NCBI GenBank assembly: GCA_038040485.1
Contig: JBBPIE010000026.1
Location: 39,599 to 103,598, forward strand
Length of the DNA stretch: 64,000 bases
From: Onstottus_B arcticum
GTDB lineage: Bacteria; Acidobacteriota; Blastocatellia; UBA7656
Direction of reading: 5' to 3'
Part shown: one piece after another, positions 26,392 to 34,138 of the stretch
How the letters are laid out: each line of letters begins with the position of its first letter
Numbering within the stretch: position 1 is the stretch's first letter
Position numbers and translations under genes: made by a program
The notes under the pieces: generated by a model
What the model saw: only the letters and a program-made list of their open reading frames with translations
What the model was told of the DNA's origin: nothing
Database searches by the model: none

Positions 26392-27921
26392 TCACTTCGC
26401 GCCTCGACCCGTTGCGCAAGCCATCACGGCTTCTGGAGATGCACTTGCTCGTGTGAACTCGCCGCTCACTCGGCCCTCGTGCAAGACCAGCACTCGATCG
26501 GCAAGTCCAAGCACTTCGGGCAGCTCTGAGGAAACCAGCACGATCGCCATTCCGCTTCGCGCAAGCTCGCTGATCTGCGCGTAGATTTCCTGTTTAGCTC
26601 CGATGTCTATTCCCCGGGTCGGCTCGTCCAGAAAAAGAATCGCGGGTTTCGAAAGAAGCCACTTTGCGAGAACGACTTTCTGCTGGTTGCCGCCCGACAG
26701 CGTACCGGCAATCGAAAAAATGCTGGGAGCTTTGATGTTCAATTCGCGCGCTGCCTGCTGGGCAGCGGCGGCTTCGGCGTCGATGTGAGTAACGAAGCGG
26801 CCCGACACGCGCCGCAGACTCGCCAGTGTGATGTTGTTGAGTATTGTCTGATCCAACACCAAACCGAATCGCTTGCGGTCTTCAGTCACAAAAGCGAGAC
26901 CGTGCCTGATCGCATCCGAAGGATTGTTCAGCAGCGCTCGTCGCCCGTGAATGCGAACCTCGCCCGAGACCCGGCCCGCGTGCGCGCCGAAGATCGCCAT
27001 CAGCAAGTCGCTGCGGCCCGCGCCCATCAAGCCGGCAACGCCAAGAACTTCGCCGCTTCTCACCTGGAAACCTACGTCATCCACCAGCTTCTTGCCCGCG
27101 ACGGCCGGATCGAAAACCGTGACGTTTCGAGCTTCAAAGAGCGTCTCTCCGAAATCGTGTTCAGTTGTCGGGAAGATCTGGCCGACTTCGCGCCCTACCA
27201 TCAACGCGATCACGCGCGTTTCGCTTATCTGTCCGCGCGGGTGTGTGCCGATGGTCTTGCCGTCGCGAAGAACAGTGATTCGGTCGCTGAGCCGAAACAC
27301 CTCGTCCAGTTTGTGCGAGATGTAGATCATGCCAACGCCACGTTCGCGCAAGCGATCCAGTATCGCGAACAGAGTTTCGGCTTCGGTTTCAGTCAGCGCG
27401 GCTGTCGGCTCATCGAGCACAAGTATCCTCGCGTCGTGCGACAGCGCCTTCGCGATTTCGACAAGTTGTTGCTGTCCTATGCCAAGCTGGCGAACCGATG
27501 TGTGCGGATCAATCGGAAGGCGAAGATCATCCAGCAGCTTGCGCGCGCGGCCATAGAGTTCGTCCCATGCGATGACTCCGAACCTGCGCGGTTCGCGTCC
27601 AAGAAAGACGTTCTCGCCGACGGTCATCTCCTGGACAAGCGAGAGCTCCTGGAAAACAACGGCAACCCCGGCCGCTTCGGCGTCACGGACGCCGCCGAAT
27701 CTCTGCTCAGTCCCGTCGATACAAACCTTGCCGCCGTAGTCGTCGTGCGGATAGACACCGCCGAGGATCTTCATCAGCGTCGACTTCCCTGCCCCGTTTT
27801 CGCCACACAGCGAATGCACTTCTCCCGCGCGAAGATTGAACGACACGCCGGACAACGCGCGCACGCCGGGGAAGGTCTTCGTTATGTCGCGCATCTCCAG
27901 TAGCTTGGTCTCTCGTAGCAT
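26392..27921 (-). CDS. xylG: Sugar ABC transporter ATP-binding protein (XylG-type)
   Basis: 509 residues, two fused ATPase domains as usual for CUT2 systems. The first has Walker A GENGAGKST, signature LGIGQQQ and Walker B ILVLDEPTA. The second has the degenerate GLMGAGRS, signature LSGGNQQK and LFLDEPTRGID. ATG 27921 gives the normal N-terminus (LLEMRDITKTFPGVRAL). That codon lies inside the terminal arm of a family A inverted repeat, with no evident Shine-Dalgarno, so ATG 27894 is an alternative. Confidence 0.92.
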   Translation of the reverse strand: MLRETKLLEMRDITKTFPGVRALSGVSFNLRAGEVHSLCGENGAGKSTLMKILGGVYPHDDYGGKVCIDGTEQRFGGVRDAEAAGVAVVFQELSLVQEMTVGENVFLGREPRRFGVIAWDELYGRARKLLDDLRLPIDPHTSVRQLGIGQQQLVEIAKALSHDARILVLDEPTAALTETEAETLFAILDRLRERGVGMIYISHKLDEVFRLSDRITVLRDGKTIGTHPRGQISETRVIALMVGREVGQIFPTTEHDFGETLFEARNVTVFDPAVAGKKLVDDVGFQVRSGEVLGVAGLMGAGRSDLLMAIFGAHAGRVSGEVRIHGRRALLNNPSDAIRHGLAFVTEDRKRFGLVLDQTILNNITLASLRRVSGRFVTHIDAEAAAAQQAARELNIKAPSIFSIAGTLSGGNQQKVVLAKWLLSKPAILFLDEPTRGIDIGAKQEIYAQISELARSGMAIVLVSSELPEVLGLADRVLVLHEGRVSGEFTRASASPEAVMACATGRGAK

Positions 27922-27987
27922 AGACTTTAGTCTGTGGCTCTTTGCGTTGTGTTCAGCGCCGGACACACAGACTAAAGTCTATGCTAC
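27915..27987. repeat. Intergenic inverted repeat, family A, abutting the xylG start
   Basis: Perfect 22-nt arms like those at 14769-14842, with a 29-nt loop, placed between xylF and xylG. The left arm contributes the likely start codon of xylG (CAT of GTAGCATAG, read on the minus strand). Confidence 0.9.
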
Positions 27988-28002
27988 TTGCGCCTCATCG
28001 CA

Positions 28003-29082
28003 TCAACTTTGCGGGACCGGCGGCCATTGGTGCCGCGGAACGTTGCGGTACACGTCTTCCATTTTCAGATAGCCGTCCTTGATCACGGTGTCCACCACGT
28101 TGGTTCTATCGACGGTGATCGAATCCAGCAAAACAGCGGGCACGTCCGTCTTGCCGTTGTTGACTGTGGCTGAAGCGCCTACCCGCTCGCCCCTCGCTAG
28201 CGAGACGGCTGCTTCGGCGGCGCGCAACGCGAGTCTAGCGACCGGTTTGTAGACGGTCATCGACTGAGTACCTGCAACGATTCGTTGAAGCGCGGCAAGC
28301 TCGGCGTCTTGTCCGGAGACGAAAACCTTGCCGGCTAGATTCTGCTCGCCAAGCGCCTGCACCGCGCCGCCGGCAACGCCGTCATTGGAAGCCACAACGG
28401 CCACGATGTTGTTGTTGGTTTGGGTGAGCGCGTTCTCAGTATGTTTGAGCGCTTCGCTGGCCAGCCATTCGCGCGCCCATTGATCGGCGGCGACTTTGAT
28501 CTCGCCGCGATCAATCGCCGGCTGCAAGACATTCATCTGGCCTTCGCGAAACATCCTCGCGTTGTTGTCGGTAGGCGAGCCGCCGATCAATACATAGTTG
28601 CCGCGAGGCGCCCGTTCCAGCAGATAGCGCGCCTGGGCTTCGCCGACCTTCACGTTGTCGAAGGAGATGTAGAGATCCACGTCGCTGTTGCGAATCAACC
28701 GATCGTAGCTGAGAACCGGCACGCCCTGGCGCTTCGCCGATTCTACAATCGACGCGGCGACTTCCGCGTTGTGCGGCGCGACTACAAGCACGTCGACGCC
28801 TTGAGTCAGCAGGTTCTCGGCTTGCGCGGTTTGCAGCGCGTCGTCGCCGTTTGCGGCTTGAACCAGCACCTCGGCGCCAAGCTCTTGCGCACGCGCGACG
28901 AACAGATCGCGATCCCGTTGCCAGCGTTCTTCCTTCAGAGTGTCCATTGAAAACCCGATTCTCACCGGGCCCGATTTGCGCGCGCCGCTCGCGGCGGTGT
29001 GATCGGGCTGCGCACAGATGCACCCGCCGGATACGAGCGAGGCCACTACCATCACCAACGCTAATGACCGTCCATGCCGCAT
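28003..29082 (-). CDS. xylF: D-xylose-type sugar-binding lipoprotein (XylF)
   Basis: 359 residues from ATG 29082 with GGAAGGAG upstream. Lipoprotein signal with lipobox VSGGC. Periplasmic binding protein type 1 fold: IGFSMDTLKEERWQRDRDLF, LTQGVDVLVVAPHNAEVAA, YISFDNVKVGEAQARYL, VVASNDGVAGGAVQAL, SGQDAELAALQRI. These match XylF-like xylose-binding proteins. It begins 3 bp after the lutC stop, so sugar uptake and lactate oxidation genes are probably on one transcript. Confidence 0.92.
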   Translation of the reverse strand: MRHGRSLALVMVVASLVSGGCICAQPDHTAASGARKSGPVRIGFSMDTLKEERWQRDRDLFVARAQELGAEVLVQAANGDDALQTAQAENLLTQGVDVLVVAPHNAEVAASIVESAKRQGVPVLSYDRLIRNSDVDLYISFDNVKVGEAQARYLLERAPRGNYVLIGGSPTDNNARMFREGQMNVLQPAIDRGEIKVAADQWAREWLASEALKHTENALTQTNNNIVAVVASNDGVAGGAVQALGEQNLAGKVFVSGQDAELAALQRIVAGTQSMTVYKPVARLALRAAEAAVSLARGERVGASATVNNGKTDVPAVLLDSITVDRTNVVDTVIKDGYLKMEDVYRNVPRHQWPPVPQS

Positions 29083-29085
29083 CGC

Positions 29086-29835
29086 CTAGTCTCCTTCCTT
29101 TGCGCGATTGTCTTCGTCGAGAAGGATCACATGGAGTTCTTGCGGGCCGTGAACCCCGACTACAAGCGTCAGCTCGATGTCGGCAGTTCGGCTCGGCCCG
29201 GTGATAAAGGTAAGCGCGCTGTCGGGTCGTGCCTCGGATTCGTTATCGCGAGCCAGCAGCGGAAACAGATCATCCAGTCCCGGGATTATCTGGTCAGGCC
29301 TCAGCAGCGCGATGTGCACGGGAGGAAGCAAAGACACCGAGCGCGCCCGCCCGGGTCCGCTGCGCAGCACGAGCGTTCCGGTGTCCGCGAGCGCGTAGTC
29401 GACAGCCGTCACGCCTATGTCAGCGCTCGCAGCGTCGATGATTGCAGGCGGGACGCCTGCGCTCCCAGGGGTGAACTCGATGCCGGCTTCACCCAGACTA
29501 GTCGCAAGACCAATGTCGCCGATCAACGCGAGGTCCCAGGCGATAGCTTTGCGAGCCTTGTGAACCGAGGCGATCCTCACGACGCAATCGCAGGCGGCTG
29601 CTGCGTTCGGAGCGCGGTGGAACAGTCCGCCCACAGCCGCGAGTTCCTCCTCGAACTGTAGTATCAGCGCATCGCGTTGTTGGACGCGGTTCGAGTGAGC
29701 GTCGCTCGCGTCGTATCGATCGTCATTCGCAAGGGTCGAGTGGTTGTCGGGACTTGAAGGCTCGCCCGCGGCGCGGTGAGACAGAGCTTCGCCAATTCTG
29801 TCGAGTATCTCTTGGCGTGCGCGCGTTGAAAGCAT
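29086..29835 (-). CDS. lutC: Lactate utilization protein C (LutC/YkgG)
   Basis: 249 residues. The LUD domain is recognisable from DIGVTAVDYALADTGTLVLRSG and SLLPPVHIALLRPDQIIPGL; ITGPSRTADIELTLVVGVHGP is the C-terminal signature. Part of LutABC, which oxidises L-lactate to pyruvate with iron-sulfur carriers. A short palindromic dispersed repeat has inserted in frame and encodes PGSAGVPPA in the middle of the protein. Placed after lutB with a 125-bp spacer filled by a family B repeat. Confidence 0.92.
   Translation of the reverse strand: MLSTRARQEILDRIGEALSHRAAGEPSSPDNHSTLANDDRYDASDAHSNRVQQRDALILQFEEELAAVGGLFHRAPNAAAACDCVVRIASVHKARKAIAWDLALIGDIGLATSLGEAGIEFTPGSAGVPPAIIDAASADIGVTAVDYALADTGTLVLRSGPGRARSVSLLPPVHIALLRPDQIIPGLDDLFPLLARDNESEARPDSALTFITGPSRTADIELTLVVGVHGPQELHVILLDEDNRAKEGD
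29444..29471. repeat. Dispersed palindromic element inside lutC
   Basis: GCAGGCGGGACGCCTGC (7-bp stem) followed by GCTCCCAGGGG. The same end element closes both tandem copies near 10690 and 10760. In lutC it is in frame and encodes the peptide GSAGVPPA. This is a repeat-derived protein insertion. Confidence 0.75.
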
Positions 29836-29842
29836 GTTTCTC

Positions 29843-29960
29843 TTCTCTGCGAAACCCTCCGCGTCTCAGCGTCTCTGCGGTTAGGAGGCCTGAAGACTGG
29901 TAAACGAGAAAGTGCTCTCTAACCGCAGAGTCGCAGAGACGCCGAGGTTTCGCAGAGACT
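29843..29960. repeat. Long inverted repeat, family B
   Basis: Arms TCTCTGCGAAACCCTCCGCG.. and ..CGCCGAGGTTTCGCAGAGA surround CTCTGCGGTTAG/CTAACCGCAGAG. It fills the lutB-lutC spacer. Same family as 18822-18942. Confidence 0.85.
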
Positions 29961-29961
29961 C

Positions 29962-31383
29962 CTAACTCTTCTCCATCTCACTCCACAGCTCACGAAAAGA
30001 CTTCCTTGCGATCGGCGGGAAGTCTCGATTCTCGGTCCATCCGTCGAACGGCGGCGGCAGACGCTTGAGCTTGCCGTCGTCCAGCAGCGGTCCTTGAAGA
30101 AGAGCCGCAGTGCGAAAGAGAATCCCGTAAAGCACGGGGTGGCTCATAACAAAGCGCCAGAGCTTCATCCCGGCTCGCTCGATCAAGGGCGGGCCTGATC
30201 GGTCATCGCGCGCTGCCTCGACCCACTCGTTTCTGAGCCTCAATAAAACGTGAGGAATGTTAATCCTCACCGGACAGACCTCGCGGCACGCGCCGCAAAG
30301 CGAAGAAGCGAAGGGCAAGTCTTTAGCCTTCTCGATCCCCGCCATCGGCGGCGTGATGATCGACCCGATCGGACCCGAGTAAACCGATCCGTAAGCGTGC
30401 CCGCCGATCTTCTGATAGACCGGACAGATGTTCAAACAAGCGCCGCACCGCAGGCAGTAAAGCGACTCACGTTTCTCCGGATCGCGGAGAATCGTCGTGC
30501 GCCCGTTGTCCATGATGACCAAGTGGAACTCCTCAGCGCCGTCCGCTTCGCCGGCTCTCCGCGCGCCGGTGATGAACGAGACATAGCTCGACATCTTCTG
30601 GCCTGCCGCACTGCGCGCCAGGATCTTGAGAAACACCGCGAGGTCGTCGAGCTTCGGGATGACCTTCTCGATTCCCATCAGCGCCACGTGAACGCGCGGC
30701 AGAGTCGTGCTCAACCGGATGTTGCCTTCGTTTTCGACGAGAACGATCGTTCCGGTCTCAGCTACCCCGAAGTTTGCGCCAGTCACAGCCATCTCCGCCG
30801 AACAGAACTTCGAGCGCAGTCGCTCGCGGGCGAGTTTTGTAAGTTCCTCGGCCTCGGCCAGCCTCTCGCCGCCAAGGCGATCCGCAAACAACTCTGAGAT
30901 GTCGCCCTTCGACTTGTGTATGGCAGGCGCGAGTATGTGCGAGGGCTTCTCGTGCGCGAGCTGCACGATGTACTCGCCGAGATCGGTCTCGACCGGTTCG
31001 ATGCCGGCGGCCTCGAACGCTTCGTTCAGTTCGATCTCCTCGGTCGCCATCGACTTGCTCTTCACGACTTGTTTGACGTTGTGGCTTCGAGCTATCTCGA
31101 GAATGATTCTGCACGCTTCGCGGCCGTCGCGCGCCCAGTGGACCGTCCCGCCAAGACGTGTGATCGATTCCTCGAGCTGAACCAAATAGCGGTCGAGGGC
31201 GGCGATGGTGCGTTCTTTGATCTCGCGGGCGCGGTCGCGCAACGCGTCGCCGTCGGGCAGGTCCGCGAAGGCCGTGGCACGTTTGACGTTGAAGTTGTTG
31301 AGTACGCGCAGCCGCGATTGCAGCGTTCGGTTGCGCACCGCCGCCGTCGAGTTTTCGAGAAAAGATTCGGTCGTTACGCGCAT
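29962..31383 (-). CDS. lutB: Lactate utilization iron-sulfur protein LutB
   Basis: 473 residues from ATG 31383 (GGCGGAG upstream). N-terminal LUD domain (KSKSMATEEIELNEAF, GANFGVAETGTIVLVENEGN) followed by two 4Fe-4S motifs, CLRCGACLNICPVY and CGACREVCPVRINIP. The C-terminal helical tail ends FRELWSEMEKS. It would hold the electron-transfer clusters of the LutABC lactate dehydrogenase complex at the membrane or in the cytoplasm. No lactate permease or regulator is seen nearby. Confidence 0.95.
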   Translation of the reverse strand: MRVTTESFLENSTAAVRNRTLQSRLRVLNNFNVKRATAFADLPDGDALRDRAREIKERTIAALDRYLVQLEESITRLGGTVHWARDGREACRIILEIARSHNVKQVVKSKSMATEEIELNEAFEAAGIEPVETDLGEYIVQLAHEKPSHILAPAIHKSKGDISELFADRLGGERLAEAEELTKLARERLRSKFCSAEMAVTGANFGVAETGTIVLVENEGNIRLSTTLPRVHVALMGIEKVIPKLDDLAVFLKILARSAAGQKMSSYVSFITGARRAGEADGAEEFHLVIMDNGRTTILRDPEKRESLYCLRCGACLNICPVYQKIGGHAYGSVYSGPIGSIITPPMAGIEKAKDLPFASSLCGACREVCPVRINIPHVLLRLRNEWVEAARDDRSGPPLIERAGMKLWRFVMSHPVLYGILFRTAALLQGPLLDDGKLKRLPPPFDGWTENRDFPPIARKSFRELWSEMEKS

Positions 31384-31483
31384 TGGACTCCGCCCTTCAT
31401 CCGCGAATAACACTAATCTCCACGAAGGCCCAATGCCCATTCGTGATGATTCGCGCTATTTGCGGATGTTCTCGAACACGTGT

Positions 31484-32209
31484 TCATTCTTCACTCTTCG
31501 ACAGTAATTCGGCGATGTGCATCGTTCGGACTTCAATTCCCTGGCGGCTCAACCCGCCGGCTATTTGCATTAGACAACCCGCGTCGCATGCGACGACCAC
31601 GTCAGCCCCGCTGTTCGCGATACAGTCAAGCTTCTCCTGCAGAATGCCGCCTGAGATCTGCGGGTACTTCATCGCGAACAATCCGCCGAAGCCGCAACAC
31701 ACGTCGGCTCGCTCGAGCTCAACCAACTCGATTCCTCGTACTGCCCTCAGGAGGCGCTGCGTCTCATCCTTCACTCCAAGCTCACGCAGCAGGTGACACG
31801 ACTGATGCAACGCGACTTTACCGCTCGACGAAGCCCCGACGTCTTCAACGCCGAGGACCTTGACCAGAAACTCACCAAACTCATAGGTCTTTGCAGCGAG
31901 AGCCTCCGCGCGTTTGAGATTCGCCGCGTCATCTCTAAACAAATCGCGGTAGAAAACCCGGACCATGCTCGCGCAAGAGCCAGACGGCGCGACGACGAAC
32001 TCGCTGGATTCGAAGATCGACAGAAACCTCTCCGCTAAGCTGCGCGCTTCTGTGTGAAACCCGCTGTTGTAGGCGGGCTGCCCGCAGCAGGTTTGGTCTT
32101 TCGGAAACTCGACCTCCACGCCAAGCCGTCGGAGCACGCTGACGGCGCTCACACCGGCTTCGGGAAAGAACTGATCGACCAGGCAGGTGATGAACAACGA
32201 AACTTTCAT
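31484..32209 (-). CDS. lutA: Lactate utilization protein LutA (CCG-domain Fe-S oxidoreductase)
   Basis: 241 residues from ATG 32209. The two cysteine-rich CCG modules are intact: CLVDQFFPEAG ... TCCGQPAYNSG and HQSCHLLRELG ... VCCGFGGLFAMK. An upstream GTG frame adds 28 residues with no family match. First gene of lutABC, with a 100-bp gap to lutB. Ribosome binding site weak. Confidence 0.95.
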   Translation of the reverse strand: MKVSLFITCLVDQFFPEAGVSAVSVLRRLGVEVEFPKDQTCCGQPAYNSGFHTEARSLAERFLSIFESSEFVVAPSGSCASMVRVFYRDLFRDDAANLKRAEALAAKTYEFGEFLVKVLGVEDVGASSSGKVALHQSCHLLRELGVKDETQRLLRAVRGIELVELERADVCCGFGGLFAMKYPQISGGILQEKLDCIANSGADVVVACDAGCLMQIAGGLSRQGIEVRTMHIAELLSKSEE

Positions 32210-32521
32210 TAGAGGCTCGGTGACCGGCTCTTGAGTCTCCGGGGTCGGTCGCTGAAAAGCTTGAGCGTCGAAGCGGATCGCGTAGCGGGCCACCCGCGCC
32301 TGTCATTTATCTCATGAACGAACCGGTTGTTGAAGCCGTCCAACGCTTGAGTAGAAACCTACGCGTGCCGGTAGCGGCCGCGAACCCAACGGGTGCCGAG
32401 CCGCGTCGCGGCTGCCTTTTGAAGAGCGCTCGTCAATGGGCCCCGGGCCATTGGTTGACAAGCGCCAACTGCAAAACTATGCTCTTGCTCGGATGGTAAG
32501 CGAGGAGCTAAACGACATAGA

Positions 32522-34138
32522 TTGGCCAGTTTGAAAAACAAACCCGCGTACCAGGTGCCGACACCAATCGCGAAGCGGGTGGACTCGATTGCGGGCAGCC
32601 TCGTGCTGTTCTCGCTGACGGTGTACGCTCTGTTCGCGCCTCACTCGATAGCGATAACCCAAACCGCTTCGCTGATAGGATTGGCTGCCTGGTGCGCAAG
32701 ACTCGCGGCCAACCGGGACTTCCGCCTCGCAAGAACCGCTGTCGACGTCGCAATCCTCGGCTTCTTTGCTTGCTGTGTCGTGTCCTCGTTCCTCTCCTAC
32801 GATCCGCTTGTCAGCGTCAAGGGTCTCAAGAGTCCCGCTTTTTTCTTCGCTTTCTACCTGGTCAGCAACAATGTCACGAGCCAGCGGTTCGCGAAGTTCC
32901 TTGCCTTTGCGCTGGTTGGTTCGTGTCTGTTCAACGTAGCCTATAGCGCAAGCCAATTAGCGGCCGGCCGAGGTATCAGGATCGATAGCATTGGTGAGGA
33001 TAGCCCGCTTGCAAAACGAGGGTTGACCGTTGACGACGTCATTCTCGAAGCCGACGACATAAAGGTCAACACGCTTGCTGATTTCGTCGCGACTGTTGAT
33101 ACCGGGCGCGGGACGGTTCGGATAAAGTATCAGCGATCGGAAGCGGTCGCTGAGACGACGGTCAGACGACAGCCGCTTAGGCAGGCGCTGGCCTCGGGCG
33201 AGGGGCTTGGGTTGACAACCTCGCCGGGTCGCAACTTTCGGATCACTGGCTTCTACAGCCACTACGAAACCTACGCCGAAGTGCTTCAGCTGATCGCGGC
33301 TCTCGCGGTTGGACTGTTCATCGCTCATCCTAAAAAGTTTTCCTTGCGCGGGCTTTTCGTCGCAGCGGCTTTCGTGCTGATCGCGGCAGCCCTGATGATG
33401 ACTTCAACGCGAGCAGCGCTTGCCGGGCTCGCAATCGCGGTCTTTACGATGGCCGTCGCAAGCGCTCGAAGCCGGGCCATTGTCGCCGCAACCGCGGGCA
33501 TCGTGATACTGGCTCCAGTAGCCATTTTCATGGTGGAGCGCGCGCGCGGCATATCGGTCCTCGATCCTCAAGAGCAAAGCACAGCGTGGCGGCTCGAGGT
33601 TTGGCGCGAGGCGTTCGGTATGGTCAAAGACCATCCGGCCGTCGGCATAGGAAAAGGCAGCGAGGCCAAGCTCAAGACGAGTCTCGGGCTCTACGATGAA
33701 GGCCGCTTGCCGCCGGGTCATTTTCACTCGACGCCGATTCAAATCGCGACTTGGTGGGGGCTGCCCGCGCTTATCTTCTACTTCGCGGTGATGGCCATCC
33801 TTTTCCTGGCAATCCTGAGATCAACCCGACGATTGAAGGCGGCGGGTCAATGGGACCTGTGGGGGATTGAACTCGGCTGCCTTGGTGCTCTCGTTGCCTT
33901 CAACGTCAGCTCGCTTGCTCATTTCAACTTTGGAGACGGCGAAGTGGTCATGGCGTTCTGGCTGTTGATGGGTCTTGCGTTTGCGGTTCAACGGATCGCC
34001 TCTGAAGCGAGTGCCGATTCGCAATCAGAGCATACGTCAGCGCTGCCAACAGAAGGCAGTTCACATAGAAATCCGCTCCTAGAACCAGCAACAGCCGCTG
34101 AACCGAGCGTCCAGGCAGCAAGGGCAAAACACAGTTGA
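32522..34138 (+). CDS. O-antigen ligase/polymerase-like membrane protein with an internal PDZ-like domain
   Basis: 538 residues, TTG start at 32522 with GAGGAG some 14 nt upstream. About five transmembrane helices, then a soluble insert (residues ~150-220) that reads like a PDZ domain: RIDSIGEDSPLAKRGLTVDD, VILEADDIKVNTLADFV and a closing strand. After it come more helices and the Wzy_C periplasmic loop (STAWRLEVWREAFGMVKDHP, VGIGKGS, HFHSTPIQIATWWG). Ligates or polymerises surface glycans in the periplasm. The disordered tail overlaps the convergent GT87 gene. Confidence 0.85.
   Translation: MASLKNKPAYQVPTPIAKRVDSIAGSLVLFSLTVYALFAPHSIAITQTASLIGLAAWCARLAANRDFRLARTAVDVAILGFFACCVVSSFLSYDPLVSVKGLKSPAFFFAFYLVSNNVTSQRFAKFLAFALVGSCLFNVAYSASQLAAGRGIRIDSIGEDSPLAKRGLTVDDVILEADDIKVNTLADFVATVDTGRGTVRIKYQRSEAVAETTVRRQPLRQALASGEGLGLTTSPGRNFRITGFYSHYETYAEVLQLIAALAVGLFIAHPKKFSLRGLFVAAAFVLIAAALMMTSTRAALAGLAIAVFTMAVASARSRAIVAATAGIVILAPVAIFMVERARGISVLDPQEQSTAWRLEVWREAFGMVKDHPAVGIGKGSEAKLKTSLGLYDEGRLPPGHFHSTPIQIATWWGLPALIFYFAVMAILFLAILRSTRRLKAAGQWDLWGIELGCLGALVAFNVSSLAHFNFGDGEVVMAFWLLMGLAFAVQRIASEASADSQSEHTSALPTEGSSHRNPLLEPATAAEPSVQAARAKHS

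Noticed and set aside
26785..27903. 372-codon open frame antisense to xylG
   Set aside because: Shadow of a GC-rich gene; no domain pattern, while xylG has intact ATPase motifs.
32477..32956. 159-codon frame antisense to the O-antigen ligase-like gene
   Set aside because: Shadow of a real membrane protein gene.
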